This document shows, in pieces, positions 1-10,339 of a stretch of 64,000 nt of DNA (positions are counted from its first letter, which is position 1; every line of letters begins with the position of its first letter). The notes below the pieces were generated by a model. The model was given only the letters and a program-made list of their open reading frames with translations. It searched no databases and was not told the DNA's origin. The stretch comes from Hormiphora californensis. Taxonomy: Eukaryota; Ctenophora; Tentaculata; Cydippida; Pleurobrachiidae. A program made the position numbers and the translations under genes. The stretch lies in the NCBI GenBank assembly GCA_020137815.1, contig CM035352.1, forward strand, positions 3,632,385 to 3,696,384, given 5' to 3'.

Positions 1-438
1 ATAACTGCGAGCTGGGGGATTTAACACCCTGCTCGCTATTTATCAGACCAGTGCCCTTTTTCACGCGTTTCTCTTCATTTTCATAACATGCGTGTAAATT
101 TCCAAGTAATGAAAATGTGTGTAAACACACAGTTCTGTCAATAACAGAGAGGGGAACACATCTGCAACACTTTTCAATGTTATCTCTCTCATCAAGAGGC
201 AAAATAATCGCATTCCATTCGTTTCTCTCTCTCATTCTCTCTTTTACTGTTCAATATCTCTCAATGTGTGTATTGGCCCCAATCTTGCTCTCTCTTACTC
301 AAATATGTAAGGAACAGTTGCAACTAGGTGCCAGTTAGTCTACACACAGTTTGGGGACGTCTGTTGACTACAGCAGTCCTTGTGTGTTTCACCTTGTGTT
401 GTGTCTCTTATTTGCGTGTAATTACTATCGGGTTTCAT

Positions 439-640
439 AAACTATGAACGTTTGTTAGCCTATCGCGTTATAGGTTTAAATCACCTCCCACTCACCCTCG
501 GCTAGCGCCTCGGGATCGGCGTCGGGATTTAAACCAGTTTAATCGCCCTGCCGGGCGATTAAACTCCAGTTGGCTGTTCCCAGCTCGCGCTGGGAAAAGC
601 CAACTTCATAACGCGCCAGTCTACAAACGTTCATAGTTCA
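439..640. mobile_element. Short inverted-repeat element with internal hairpins (family A, copy 1)
   Basis: The ends are inverted (about 441-470 against 608-639, sharing ACTATGAACGTTTGT). Inside lie two strong hairpins, around 534-565 (CGCCCTGCCGGGCG core) and 568-605 (TTCCCAGCTCGCGCTGGGAA core). A related element in opposite orientation is at 61063-61252. No coding capacity. I infer a non-autonomous MITE; superfamily unknown. Confidence 0.65.
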
Positions 641-641
641 T

Positions 642-1218
642 ACTAGTAGGCCCGTTCGCCCTACGGGCGAATTTCGGGGAAATGGTAGCTGGATTAGGGA
701 ATGCTGACATCACCTGCACCATCCGTTCCTAGCCTATCTCTCACTTTCTCCCTATACTACGTTGTTTTACGCTATGTTGTTGTACGCTCTGGGCTTTCTG
801 TCAATGTCAAGGTGCGAATTTAAAAAATCAATGTCAGGGAGGTTCAGTGCTGTTACAGAAACTCATCACGTGAAAACTTGGCCGCCATGTAGCCAATTCA
901 GAGATTTCTATATTCGATTGGAGTAATCACCCTTGGGCGACGTTGGGTAAAGCTATCAGTAGTCGTTGATTGGCTCGCTTGAACACGTTGGCGTAATCTG
1001 TAATATTCTCTAGCCTGCTCTCTGACAGCAGCAGATCTTCCGGACCCAGATGACCGTTGCCGAATAGCGCTTGGGGTTGAAGAGTTAGACATCAGGACAA
1101 AAGTAAAAGAATGCACGTGCAGAATTTAATTTCCCTTAGTACCCAAAACTGCAACTGGGAGTGAGGTTTCTAAGTTGCTCTAATAATTGCACGTGCAGGT
1201 GTAGTTGCTAGGTGATGT
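642..1218 (+). mobile_element. Dispersed repeat (family B, copy 1) with remnant ORF
   Basis: About 570 bp recurs inverted at 26679-27235. Both copies begin with ACTAGTAGGCCCGTTCGCCC and end near GTAGTTGCTAGGTGAT. Both carry, on the strand opposite that start sequence, a short reading frame opening MS(N/S)SSTP and continuing AIRQR, AAVR and RLRQRVQ (about 1092-898 minus here). The frames diverge after about 45 residues. This looks like a decayed piece of a transposon-encoded protein. No terminal inverted repeats were seen, so the element may be an internal or terminal fragment of something larger. Confidence 0.55.
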
Positions 1219-1911
1219 AGCACTGACAATTTGAATAGTAAGTAGTATGATGTATGGCCAAATCAGAAAATTTGATCCAAGATCCCAATATTAACCACTG
1301 ATCCCAATATATCACTTACCTAGCCGACTAATGCGAGTACTGAACCTCCCGGGACTGGGTACAACCAGCAGACGATGAGAGATGGAGTCTGGTCTTGCTA
1401 GAGGTGGTGGTTGCGGCTGGAGGAATACTTGCGAAGCAGGCTGATCCCTGTACAACTTCTTCAGAGAATACCTGGAGGTGAGGTTTTGGGACCTATAATT
1501 CTTGTTATGGGGTTTTACTGGTTGTTGTAGGGGGTCATAGATCTGCTATGCAGTTCAGACGACCTCTGCAGCTTTCAGACATGATTATGATTTTTGCGGC
1601 TGAGCGCGCACGCCACACGGCTCATTAGTAGGTAACTTGGCGCGCCTTCTTATTCTTCCCGCCAAACTGCATATGCAATTGGTATCGAAGACACCTCACA
1701 CTCTCACATCGCGGCCTTCGTTTGGTGCGCTTTGCGCGCCGGCAAGGGAGGGGTAACTTCGTTACCAAACTATGCAACAATTCCTCCTCTCCGAGTCCGA
1801 TAAATTAAGAAAAAGGCCTTGTCAGTTGTTTTACTTTTACTTACAGTTACCATACAGTCAGTCGCCGTAGAAACGATTTAATTAGCTAATTAAGCCTGAT
1901 TACCGTTTCAG
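1219..1911. other. Intergenic stretch, no gene recognised
   Basis: No coding exon could be supported. A GC-rich patch at about 1700-1780 (GCGCTTTGCGCGCC followed by GGGTAACTTCGTTACCAAA) resembles sequence at 41250-41280 and is probably a fragment of a dispersed repeat. Confidence 0.4.
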
Positions 1912-2069
1912 GTGGAAGAACTTTGTTTTGGTTGGCCGGGATCCCCGTGTACAAGAATCGTAGCAGCAGAGACGGTAATTGGAGTGGAGTAACGAGTGTT
2001 CGTTCCATGTCCGGTAGTGGCAACACAGCACACTGTGGGGAGGATACTATATTAGTGAACACAGAACAG
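1912..2069 (+). CDS. Candidate orphan exon
   Basis: A 158-bp segment sits between a good acceptor (CCGTTTCAG) and a good donor (CAG|GTGAGT), with one frame open for 52 codons (residues include WLAGIPVYKNRSS and ending LVNTEQ). No homology is recognised and no partner exons were found on either side. It could be a 5' non-coding exon, or an exon of a gene broken by nearby repeats. Chance openness of one frame over this length is not rare, so this is weak. Confidence 0.22.
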
Positions 2070-2295
2070 GTGAGTTATAAACGTTAATTTATAAATAGAT
2101 TGTGTGTGGGGGATGGGGTTTGAAGCTCATATCTGATATCGAAGACGAGCACAAACAACAAACATGTTGTTTATTCTCGTTTTGTTATGTGTTATACCTT
2201 GAAGGATTGAATCCCCTGCTATAACGGTGCTGGTAGTCCGATTCCATGGTTACATTCGACTCTGGGGTGTCTGTCACAAATCCTGGAAATATGGG

Positions 2296-2412
2296 GTCAT
2301 GTTAAAGTGATGAGGTGCACGAAAACGAAATTTGGAATAATATCTAAATAAAAAAATAAATTGTGTATAACATTCCTTGGTGTCCAATTAGAATTTTGGT
2401 GAAAAGATGACG
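2296..2412 (+). repeat. Left arm of distant inverted repeat flanking the LDLa-GPCR
   Basis: About 105-115 bp matches the reverse complement of 8508-8612 nearly base for base, including GTGTATAACATTCCTTGGTG and AATTTTGGTGAAAAGATGACG. The only clear indel is an A-rich insertion near 2346-2360. Either the two are outer repeats of a 6.3-kb unit, or they are two independent copies of one MITE in opposite orientation. Confidence 0.7.
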
Positions 2413-2831
2413 TTGTTGTTGTGGTGCTGCGATTCGGACTATGCAGTGGTCCTATGTGAGAGCAGGGTTAAATCCCCCGGACCCGGATCCTGTTGGATCT
2501 GAGGGCCCGGAGGGCCTGCGGAGTTAAGGTAGGTAGAACAATGAACATAGTGGTAAGTTGAACAATGTACATATAATGGGTTAAAGTAAGAGAAAAATAT
2601 ATAAGGGGAAGTAAAGCTCATGGTGACGGAGCAAAAGACCTCCTAAACTATCTGGAAAGAAGCCCAACCGTCTGGAATGGAGCCTAAGAAGGGGGGGGGG
2701 GCGTGAATTTAATATCCATGTCCTAAATATACACGCCCGACTTAAATGTCCCTGGGACATTAAAGGACATTGAATTAAACATGCATTTTCTATTATTAAA
2801 CTAAAATAGTGTTTTCAACACAAAATGAAAA

Positions 2832-2938
<107 letters not shown>

Positions 2939-3183
2939 ATTTTTGAGAAGATATGTGCGGTTTTATGTCAAGTCACACCTGGGCTTAGACTTGACGGTGA
3001 CTCTTTTGTCGAATGCAGTTGATTCGACACTTTTCGCTACGTTTGCTCTTAAATTATCAAGCTTGAAAGAAGAGAATTATATTATATTTCTCGAAGAATT
3101 ATATTATATTTCTCGACTGATGCTCTTCTGTTCGCGCACCCACAGGGTGCTCCCCTCACACCTACGCGGACAAGCAATTGCCT

Positions 3184-3209
3184 TGACGTCACGATAGCAC
3201 GGTATATAA
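3184..3209 (+). promoter_or_regulatory. CRE-like site plus TATA box of the LDLa-GPCR
   Basis: A palindromic TGACGTCA (3184-3191) is followed by TATATAA (3203-3209), about 62 bp upstream of the start codon at 3271. Spacing fits a core promoter with a short leader. This suggests the intronless GPCR carries its own promoter. CRE function is inferred from the motif only. Confidence 0.5.
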
Positions 3210-3270
3210 TAGTCTTTGGTACAAGGCGTATCTTTGCTACTTAAATTTCTCCGATAATTTTGCGTCTCAA

Positions 3271-6200
3271 ATGGTTCTCTTTTATCCTGCACTTTTTATT
3301 GTTGTCACCAGGGTACTTTCTGGTGATGATCAGTGTCCAATATCAGTGGAGAATGGGTTTCTGGTGAGGTGTTGTGCATTCAACGAATCATCTTTTGCCC
3401 TTGGAGGCATCCCCATGACATGTCTAAACTCAAGCGCTGTGTATTACAAGGTTTTTAAATACAACCGGTTCTCAAGAACCATGAAAGCCTATATAAATAC
3501 CTTGTGCCCTTACGATTCCATTGAGTATCAGGCTTGTGGAAATGTAGATTTTAAGACTTGGTCTGAGTCACAAGCCGCTCCAACAAAGCTCTTCCAAACG
3601 TCCCCCGTGTGCGGGAAGTTGTGTTATGAACGTGATATGGGCATGTACGGGTTTCACACGGCATCACAGACCTGCCCCAGTGCTCAAACCAGTATATTGT
3701 ACAAAATACGTACTAATGAGGGTGAGAGCTTGGAGATACGGATAAAGGAGGGAGGAATCTGTGACGGAGCTTGTGACGAAGTGGAGTTAGTGTCACCCAT
3801 GGGTGACACAAATCCAGACGATTATTTAAATTGTGTAGATGAAAGTTCTTGTGATGGGTATAACTACGGTTTTGTAGCTAAGCAAGGCACCCTGTATGTC
3901 TTTGCCCCCTTCAATAGTGACTTGAGCTACAACTCTCCAACCTTCCAAAATGATGATATTAAAGCACTAGTAGCTAAGTATGGGTCATGTGTTAAGAAAC
4001 AATATAACTTTCCCCTATACAACGCCTCCCGTTGCTTCATACCTTACATAAATAAACCAGACACTTATAGGCCGGACTTACATACCACTGACATGATGCG
4101 TTATTGTGATGACGGCTATGATCAGACTAACTGTTCAGATCCAGCAAAGGTCGCCGGTTCATGCCTTATTGGCGGATATCTCTCTACAGTTTCCATTTAC
4201 ATTGTCTGCCATGAGAAGGGGAAATTGTGTGATGACGACAGTCACAAAATATGTCCCACATTGAACCGGTATTGTACCATTCATAAGCATCGGTTGTGTA
4301 ATGGACAAAATGACTGTGCTATGGGGGCGGATGAACGGCAGGAGACTTGTTTAAAGCTCACCCAACGATCGTGTGTTCGCAGTTTCAGTCAAAATCAGGG
4401 GCTACTTAAGATTCCAGTGGACTGGGTCCAAGATGGAGTGGTAGACTGTCTTGATGGGGAAGATGAAGAGAACAACTGGGAAACATGCGGTAAAGGCATC
4501 AGAAAGACAATTAATTATTCAAAAGATAAATGTAATAATGTCTTCCTTTGCAAACATAATGAGTCACAATTTTTAGAGGCCACCCTGTTATGCTCCTTCA
4601 CCTCAAACTGTGACGAAGGAGTCTGTCTCATTGCTAAAAGTAGACCGCAAATAACCAGAAAATTGTTAGAAGTGAGAACGGGAGTAGGAAAAACCCTCAG
4701 GAGTGCAATTTGTGTGGGAGGACTTGAACATTTTCTCTTGCTAGCGGGTCAACTTTGTCGATCGGAAACTTTCAGCCATTCGTTTCATGAGTTCTTTGGG
4801 AAGAATTTTACAACTGACTTAGTTGTTCCAACAAAGAAGCGTGATTGTAGGTACTTTTACGGGGAAGCATATGTGTTTTACAGCTGTTCAGGACTTTGCT
4901 ACAACGCGCCGTGTCCCTTGAAAAGACCCGTCCTTCATAACACTTGTAGCAACCTCAGAAACACCTTTTATTCTCTCAACTTACAGCTTGGCTCAGTTAC
5001 CATTCTACAAAAGTCTCGCGAACGGTTCCACAATAACTTCTTCGTTTGTAAAAACACTGACTGCATCCAGTTCGAGAAAGTGTGTGATCTTGTTGATGAC
5101 TGTCTGGATAGATCCGACGAAGAAGAATGTATAAATAGTTTTCAGTGCACCGATAAATCTGGTTTCCTCGCGTTGAGCCAGAAGTGCGATGGAAAGGTTG
5201 ACTGCAAGGACCTATCTGATGAATGCAATGATAGTTGTAGAAGAAAAGCCGTAAAACACGAGGCTATTTTAGGAATTGCTTTTTGCATGGGAATTGCAGG
5301 AATAATCTTTGCAGTTGGTAGCATAATCAAAGGCTTTAAGAACATGCAGAAAGCAGAAAAGAGTGGCGAGTTCATCAATCAAAGCATGGTCTTGATGATT
5401 TCTTTAGGAGATCTACTGACATCTGCGTATCTCCTAACTCTCACGTCAGTTCACTGGATCCACGGTTTGGGATTTTGTGAATATCAGTTTGAATGGATAA
5501 GTGGAGCCCCTTGTACTGTAATTGGGGTTTTGAATAGCGTTGGATCATCTACTTCTTCCCTTGTGATGGCCTTGGTTAGCTGCTTCCGACTCCGTGGTAC
5601 CGTAATGGCCCTTCGATACCGCCGTTCAGATGAGGTTACCCGGAAGCTAAAGGTTAAAGTAGGCTTACTACTCGGAGGAGTCGTACTAATATCTCTGACA
5701 GCGTCGGTTATCCCATTGATAGATGCTCTTGATGATTGGTTTGTCAATGGACTTGTATTTGATAAGGGTATCAAACTGTTTCTTGGAGTGATTGGCAAAA
5801 GTCAACTGCTGAAGATTGTGCGGGGTTACCTTGGAAGCCACGAAACCCGACAAAGTCAGTCAGGCAACGCTGTGTCTTGGAACACATTCCAAGAAATGAT
5901 TTCTGAGATGTTTTCCCAGGATTATGATCCGGTCAGGGGCAAAAAACTGTCCTTTTACGGTAACGACCCAGTGTGCATGTTTAAGGCATTTGTCCTTGTG
6001 AATGATCCCCAGGTAATTTACGTTTGGGCTTTCCATATCTTGTATTTTCTCTGCTTTGTATGCGTTACGGTATGCCACGTGGTGATAGCAGTTCTCGCCA
6101 ACAAGTCCCTTATCAAAAGTACCACAAGGTCTAATTCGCTCAGCCACAAAGTCTCTTTGATCTGCCTAACTGATTGCTGTTGCTGGGTTCCCTTCCTAAT

Positions 6201-7488
6201 ATGCTGTGCCCTCCATACGGCCGAGGTTGTGGACATGTCACCGTGGTACCAGGTCTTCTCCCTAAACATTCTCCCCCTCAACTCGGTTCTTAATCCTGTT
6301 TTGTACAATGATATTTTTACATCAGTTTGGAATTACTTGAAAAAACCCCCTACTACTAACGCTAATGCTGTCCCTGCTCACGAAGCCACTCCTGGTACCA
6401 ATCCTTGTATCACTCCTTGCATCACTCCTGAAGCCGACCCTGAAGCCACTCCTGGTACCACTCATGAAGCCGACCCTGAAGCTACTCCGGAAGCCACTCT
6501 GGAAGCCAGTCCTGAAGCCACTCCGGAAGCCACTCCTGAAGCCACTCCTAAAGCCACTCCTGGTACCACTCATGGGGCCGACCCTGAAGTGACTCCTGAA
6601 GCCACTCTGGAAGCCACTCCGGAAGCCACTCTGGAAGCCGCTCCTGAAGCCGACCCTGAAGCCACTCTTGGCACCACTCATGTAGCCGACCCTGAAGCTA
6701 CTCCGGAAGCCACTCCTGAAGCCACTCCGGAAGCCACTCCTGAAGCCACTCCTGAAGTCACTCCTGGTACCACTCATGGGGCCGACCCTGAAGTGACTCC
6801 TGAAGCCACTCTGGAAGCCACTCCGGAAGCCACTCTGGAAGCCGCTCCGGAAGCCGCTCCGGAAGCCACTCCGGAAGCCACTCCTGAAGCCACTCCTGAA
6901 GCCACTCCTGGTACCACTCATGGGGCCGACCCTGAAGTGACTCCTGAAGCCACTCCTGGTACCACTCATCGGGCCGACCCTGAAGCCACTCCAGAAGCCA
7001 CTCCTACGTCCGCCCTTGAAGCCACTCCTGAAGCCACTCATGTAGACGACCCTGAAGCTACTCCGGAAGCCACTCCGGAAGCCACTCCTGAAGCCACTCC
7101 GGAAGCCACTCCTGAAGCCACTCCTGAAGCCACTCCTGGTACCACTCATGGGGCCGACCCTGAAGTGACTCCTGAAGCCACTCTGGAAGCCACTCCGGAA
7201 GCCACTCTGGAAGCCGCTCCGGAAGCCACTCCGAAAGCCACTCCTGAAGCCACTCCTGGTACCACTCATGGGGCCGACCCTGAAGTGACTCCTGAAGCCA
7301 CTCCTGAAGCCACTCCTGGTACCACTCATGGGGCCGACCCTGAAGCCACTCCAGAAGCCACTCCTACGTCCGCCCTTGAAGCCACTCCTGAAGCCACTCA
7401 TGGGGCCGACCCTGAAGTGACTCCAGAAGCCACTCCAGAAGCCACTCCTAATACAGCTCCTGAACCTGCTGAACAGCAAATCAACTGA
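3271..7488 (+). CDS. LDLa-repeat class A GPCR with PEAT-repeat tail (GRL101-like)
   Basis: Intronless, 1405 residues. A signal peptide (about 1-18) precedes a Cys-rich ectodomain of about 640 residues. LDL-receptor class A modules are recognisable near residues 278-290 (partial), 319-361, 384-415, 593-622 and 626-657, with the usual Cys and acidic Ca-binding pattern (for example DCLDRSDEEEC and DCKDLSDEC). Seven membrane segments follow from about 665, ending with NPVLYN near 1007, the NPxxY-type motif of class A receptors. The architecture matches the LDLa-type receptor group that includes snail GRL101 and relaxin-family receptors, but no leucine-rich repeats are seen. The cytoplasmic tail (about 1024-1405) is built of PEAT-type tetrapeptides encoded by a 12-bp minisatellite. 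It is Thr-rich, hence possibly phosphorylated, and probably length-variable. Ligand unknown. A TATA box and CRE lie just upstream. Confidence 0.9.
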   Translation: MVLFYPALFIVVTRVLSGDDQCPISVENGFLVRCCAFNESSFALGGIPMTCLNSSAVYYKVFKYNRFSRTMKAYINTLCPYDSIEYQACGNVDFKTWSESQAAPTKLFQTSPVCGKLCYERDMGMYGFHTASQTCPSAQTSILYKIRTNEGESLEIRIKEGGICDGACDEVELVSPMGDTNPDDYLNCVDESSCDGYNYGFVAKQGTLYVFAPFNSDLSYNSPTFQNDDIKALVAKYGSCVKKQYNFPLYNASRCFIPYINKPDTYRPDLHTTDMMRYCDDGYDQTNCSDPAKVAGSCLIGGYLSTVSIYIVCHEKGKLCDDDSHKICPTLNRYCTIHKHRLCNGQNDCAMGADERQETCLKLTQRSCVRSFSQNQGLLKIPVDWVQDGVVDCLDGEDEENNWETCGKGIRKTINYSKDKCNNVFLCKHNESQFLEATLLCSFTSNCDEGVCLIAKSRPQITRKLLEVRTGVGKTLRSAICVGGLEHFLLLAGQLCRSETFSHSFHEFFGKNFTTDLVVPTKKRDCRYFYGEAYVFYSCSGLCYNAPCPLKRPVLHNTCSNLRNTFYSLNLQLGSVTILQKSRERFHNNFFVCKNTDCIQFEKVCDLVDDCLDRSDEEECINSFQCTDKSGFLALSQKCDGKVDCKDLSDECNDSCRRKAVKHEAILGIAFCMGIAGIIFAVGSIIKGFKNMQKAEKSGEFINQSMVLMISLGDLLTSAYLLTLTSVHWIHGLGFCEYQFEWISGAPCTVIGVLNSVGSSTSSLVMALVSCFRLRGTVMALRYRRSDEVTRKLKVKVGLLLGGVVLISLTASVIPLIDALDDWFVNGLVFDKGIKLFLGVIGKSQLLKIVRGYLGSHETRQSQSGNAVSWNTFQEMISEMFSQDYDPVRGKKLSFYGNDPVCMFKAFVLVNDPQVIYVWAFHILYFLCFVCVTVCHVVIAVLANKSLIKSTTRSNSLSHKVSLICLTDCCCWVPFLICCALHTAEVVDMSPWYQVFSLNILPLNSVLNPVLYNDIFTSVWNYLKKPPTTNANAVPAHEATPGTNPCITPCITPEADPEATPGTTHEADPEATPEATLEASPEATPEATPEATPKATPGTTHGADPEVTPEATLEATPEATLEAAPEADPEATLGTTHVADPEATPEATPEATPEATPEATPEVTPGTTHGADPEVTPEATLEATPEATLEAAPEAAPEATPEATPEATPEATPGTTHGADPEVTPEATPGTTHRADPEATPEATPTSALEATPEATHVDDPEATPEATPEATPEATPEATPEATPEATPGTTHGADPEVTPEATLEATPEATLEAAPEATPKATPEATPGTTHGADPEVTPEATPEATPGTTHGADPEATPEATPTSALEATPEATHGADPEVTPEATPEATPNTAPEPAEQQIN
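6370..7470 (+). repeat. Coding 12-bp minisatellite in GPCR tail
   Basis: A 12-bp unit near GAAGCCACTCCT repeats with variants for about 1.1 kb, and higher-order units of about 100-180 bp recur (the block with GGTACCACTCATGGGGCCGAC). The frame stays open throughout, giving PEAT, PGTTHGADPE and LEA variants. Because the unit length is a multiple of three and stop-poor, the opposite strand is also open (about 500 codons of RSGF repeats); that antisense frame is a shadow. Confidence 0.95.
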
Positions 7489-7880
7489 GAAGATTGTGTA
7501 GTCGGTACATGCTGGTGTGAACTTATAATGTGTGGCACGCAGTGACTTTATTGTAATGGAGATGATGAGCTCATTGAGCACTGCAGGCGTACAGGGTAGA
7601 CAGTACAAGGCTAGCTGCAAACTACAAGCTGCATTCAAGACTGTGTTGTGTTTTACGTGATTGCATTTTACAGTAAACTCTTGATTTGCTGGGTTCAATT
7701 TCTTGTCTCTCAACCTGTCAGGGCTTTCCCAAATTTTAAAATCATCATCATAATATACAAATTGTTTACCAAACTCTTGTCTTCCATGATCCTGTCTCAC
7801 CGCGGGTTTGAACAAATCAAGCCAACTGGTTCCCCCGTTCACAAGTCCGGTAAATCAAGGGTTTACTGCATACCCTTGAT
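7489..7880. other. GPCR 3' flank, with a short palindrome
   Basis: No gene seen. A hairpin at about 7849-7885 pairs CCGGTAAATCAAGGGT with its complement. It directly abuts the next inverted-repeat element. Confidence 0.4.
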
Positions 7881-7882
7881 TT

Positions 7883-8516
7883 ACCGGATGACGTCTCTAT
7901 GTTGTGCTTGAAATTCAGAGTTAACTAGGAACGTGCATGCTCGTGCAAGCTTCAAACACAAGTTAGAAGCATAGGGCCTTCACTAAAGTGTTCCTTGGAT
8001 CAATAAATAAATAAAAGAAGCAAGATGGTGAAGGTTGTTATAAAATGATAATGATAGTGATTTGTGACTGAGGGTCTGTTTAACGTACTATCAAAACTAC
8101 CTGTATACGGGGTGTTCAAGAGATCGGTGCAACGTACTGCAGAATATAGCGATAAAACAAAAACTAATGGCAGAGGGACCGTAACTGATATTTACAGACA
8201 TATACTGACTGATAGCCCAGTGAGCATAGAGGTGAGAAACATGAGGAATGAGAAATGCCCTGTAAACGAGGGTGTTAAGGATGAAGCCACTAGGCCAGAG
8301 AGCCGTATTATTGATTATGCATAATTGATTACACCCAATTATGAGGACAATTGATTGTGAGGACGGTGTTAATTTGGCAGGCTATTGCTATTGAAGATTT
8401 ATATTTTGATGAGTACAACAAGGTTCATGCTTCTAACTTGTGTTTGAAGCTTGCACGTGCATGCGCTTTCCTAGTTAACTCTGAATTTTAAACGCATCAT
8501 AGAGACGTCATCTTTT
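7883..8516. mobile_element. Inverted-repeat element of about 630 bp
   Basis: The left end at about 7885-7985 (GATGACGTCTCTATG...GAGTTAACTAGGAA...AACACAAGTTAGAAGCATAG) is the reverse complement of about 8420-8515, giving terminal inverted repeats of about 90 bp. The interior has only an 86-codon frame (8064-8324) with no recognised features. Probably a MITE. Confidence 0.7.
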
Positions 8517-8612
8517 CACCAAAATTCTAATTGGACACCAAGGAATGTTATACACAATTTATTTAGATGTTATTCCAAATTTCGTTTTCGTGCACCTCTC
8601 ACTTTAATGACT
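8508..8612 (-). repeat. Right arm of distant inverted repeat flanking the LDLa-GPCR
   Basis: Reverse complement of 2296-2412 (CATCTTTTCACCAAAATTC through CGTTTTCGTGCACCTC). It abuts the element ending at about 8516, sharing GACGTCATC at the junction. Confidence 0.7.
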
Positions 8613-8639
8613 TCAGCAAGCAAATAAATCTACAAGCGC

Positions 8640-8745
8640 CGCCCAGCAAATCGCGGTAATATCGTCCTAAGAATCTTAGGACAGTATTACCGCGATTATC
8701 AGTCATTTATCGTCCTAAGATACGTGACTGATAACTGAAAAAGTA
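8640..8745. repeat. Double-hairpin element
   Basis: Two successive hairpins. The first pairs AATCGCGGTAATA plus GTCCTAAG with their complements across a 3-nt loop (about 8652-8698). The second pairs ATCAGTCA with TGACTGAT (about 8698-8735) and contains the same GTCCTAAG string. Non-coding. Confidence 0.6.
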
Positions 8746-9045
8746 CTTGATTTGTTCTCTAGAGAGGTCTGAAATGGCCTTTAGAGGTCTAGCCTCGCAC
8801 TTGCCCCGCCAGCATCGATCTACTAGCACCCGGGGGACTGCCATAACATGTAAATTTGTAGCAGACAAATTAGCATGCTTGATGCCTGATATTCACATAA
8901 ATCAACCTCTCTAAACGGGTGAATCATCATTTCTCTACTTCTTGCTTGACCCTGAACAAAATAAATTCGGCCCCTTTCTGTTTTGAACTCTATTTGCTGT
9001 TTTTACCGAAAATTTTTCGCAACTTGTCCGCCCTTATCCCCCGCC

Positions 9046-9801
9046 ATGACGGATCTAAAAGTGATTGGAGCTGGACTCGGTCGAACTGGAACTACCTCCC
9101 TCAAATCCGCACTGGATATCCTGGGTCTTGGTCCCTGTCACCACATGAGTGAGGCGATGGAGCAGCCACCGGAGATTGTTAAGTTGTGGCAGCGAGTTGC
9201 AAATGGAGAGGTTGACTACCTAGAGACAATATTTAGTGGTTACACCTCGACCCTTGATTACCCTGGGTGTCTATTTTTCGAACAATTCCTCTCTCTAAGC
9301 CCCTCAGGGAAGGTGATATTGACCCTACGAGATACACCAGAACAATGGGCTGTCTCTGCTGGACGGACCATTTTCTCCCGATCCCTTGGTCGTCGTTTCA
9401 TCACCTCCCTCCTCTTCTCCCGACCCTTCAACAACCTCTACTACCTGCAGCATATCCAGGAGCTGGCGAGGGAGAAGCACGGTAGGGACCCGTTCGGGGG
9501 AGGGTGTAATCTGGCCCTGTTGTACCGAGAATGGGAGGAACACGTGAGATCTACCGTTCCGGAAGATAAACTGCTAGTTTACAATGTTAGGGAAGGGTGG
9601 AAGCCGCTGTGCCAGTTCCTGGGAGTACCAATACCCGATGTACCCTTTCCAAACAAGAACTCTGCGAAGGGATACTCCAATACCAACCATTTCACGTCCA
9701 GTCAGAAGACGGTAAAGAAGGTGGTTATGTTGGTGGTTCTAGTTTTGATTCTGGCTGTGATTCTCGCACTTCTTCTTCTACATTATCTGGGATACTTTTA
9801 G
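9046..9801 (+). CDS. P-loop sulfotransferase family protein with C-terminal membrane anchor
   Basis: Intronless, 251 residues. The ATG at 9046 was chosen over one 63 bp upstream because it has a good initiation context (CCGCCATGA) and starts the conserved domain. Residues 5-20 give the PAPS-binding P-loop (GAGLGRTGTTSLKSAL). LTLRDTPEQWAVSA (about 106-119) is the second cofactor-binding region of the Sulfotransfer_4-type family, known mostly from fungi, bacteria and invertebrates. The last about 28 residues are hydrophobic (VVMLVVLVLILAV), predicting a tail anchor. Substrate unknown. Catalysis is expected to be sulfuryl transfer from PAPS, but whether this subfamily is active is uncertain. Confidence 0.85.
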   Translation: MTDLKVIGAGLGRTGTTSLKSALDILGLGPCHHMSEAMEQPPEIVKLWQRVANGEVDYLETIFSGYTSTLDYPGCLFFEQFLSLSPSGKVILTLRDTPEQWAVSAGRTIFSRSLGRRFITSLLFSRPFNNLYYLQHIQELAREKHGRDPFGGGCNLALLYREWEEHVRSTVPEDKLLVYNVREGWKPLCQFLGVPIPDVPFPNKNSAKGYSNTNHFTSSQKTVKKVVMLVVLVLILAVILALLLLHYLGYF

Positions 9802-10339
9802 AAATAAGCTGGAGTAATATTGAACACTTTGTGAAGTACCTGCATCTTTCCATTTCTATTTCTACGTTGTTGAGTGAGGGGTGGGACCCCTTACTCAACA
9901 ACTTAACTATGATGCTCCGATATACTAGGTAGGTCCGATATACTAGGTAGGTCCCCAGAATATATGTTCTTTCAAGATCGTGAATTATTGAAATTCGTGC
10001 GTGACATGTCAGAACAATTGCATGGAATGCAATGTTAATGAGCTCTCGAGTTTAAAAGGATGCTAAAAATATATTATATGAATGATTTTGTTAATTTTGA
10101 AGTCAAAACTGACATTGACAAGTAAGATTCGATTTGAGATTTTCTTGGTAAATCTAAAAATATGACACTCCATAAAGCATCTTGAATTATTCCAATTTCT
10201 AGTTTATTTTATTTTCCGATTTCGGAATTCTGCAGGAATCCAAACTATATCCATGTCTCCTTCATCATAAGATATTTCCCTGTCCAAAACTTGTGATGTA
10301 CTTTGCAGACTCTAGGTAACCATGGTAACCACTGCATGG
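9802..10339. other. Intergenic, between sulfotransferase and ABM genes
   Basis: Apart from the direct repeat at 9977-10126 and a short tandem duplication at about 9915-9950 (CCGATATACTAGGTAGGT twice), nothing is recognised. Confidence 0.4.
9977..10126 (+). repeat. Direct repeat left of the ABM gene
   Basis: Shares AAATTCGTGC(G/A)TGACATGTCA, GTTTTGTTAATTT and GTCAAAACTGACA in the same order with 11163-11290. The two copies bracket the ABM gene. Confidence 0.55.

Noticed and set aside
6322-7842. 506-codon open frame on the minus strand (RSGF repeats)
   Set aside because: It is the antisense of the 12-bp minisatellite in the GPCR tail; the repeat has no stop in that frame. The plus strand holds a clear receptor.
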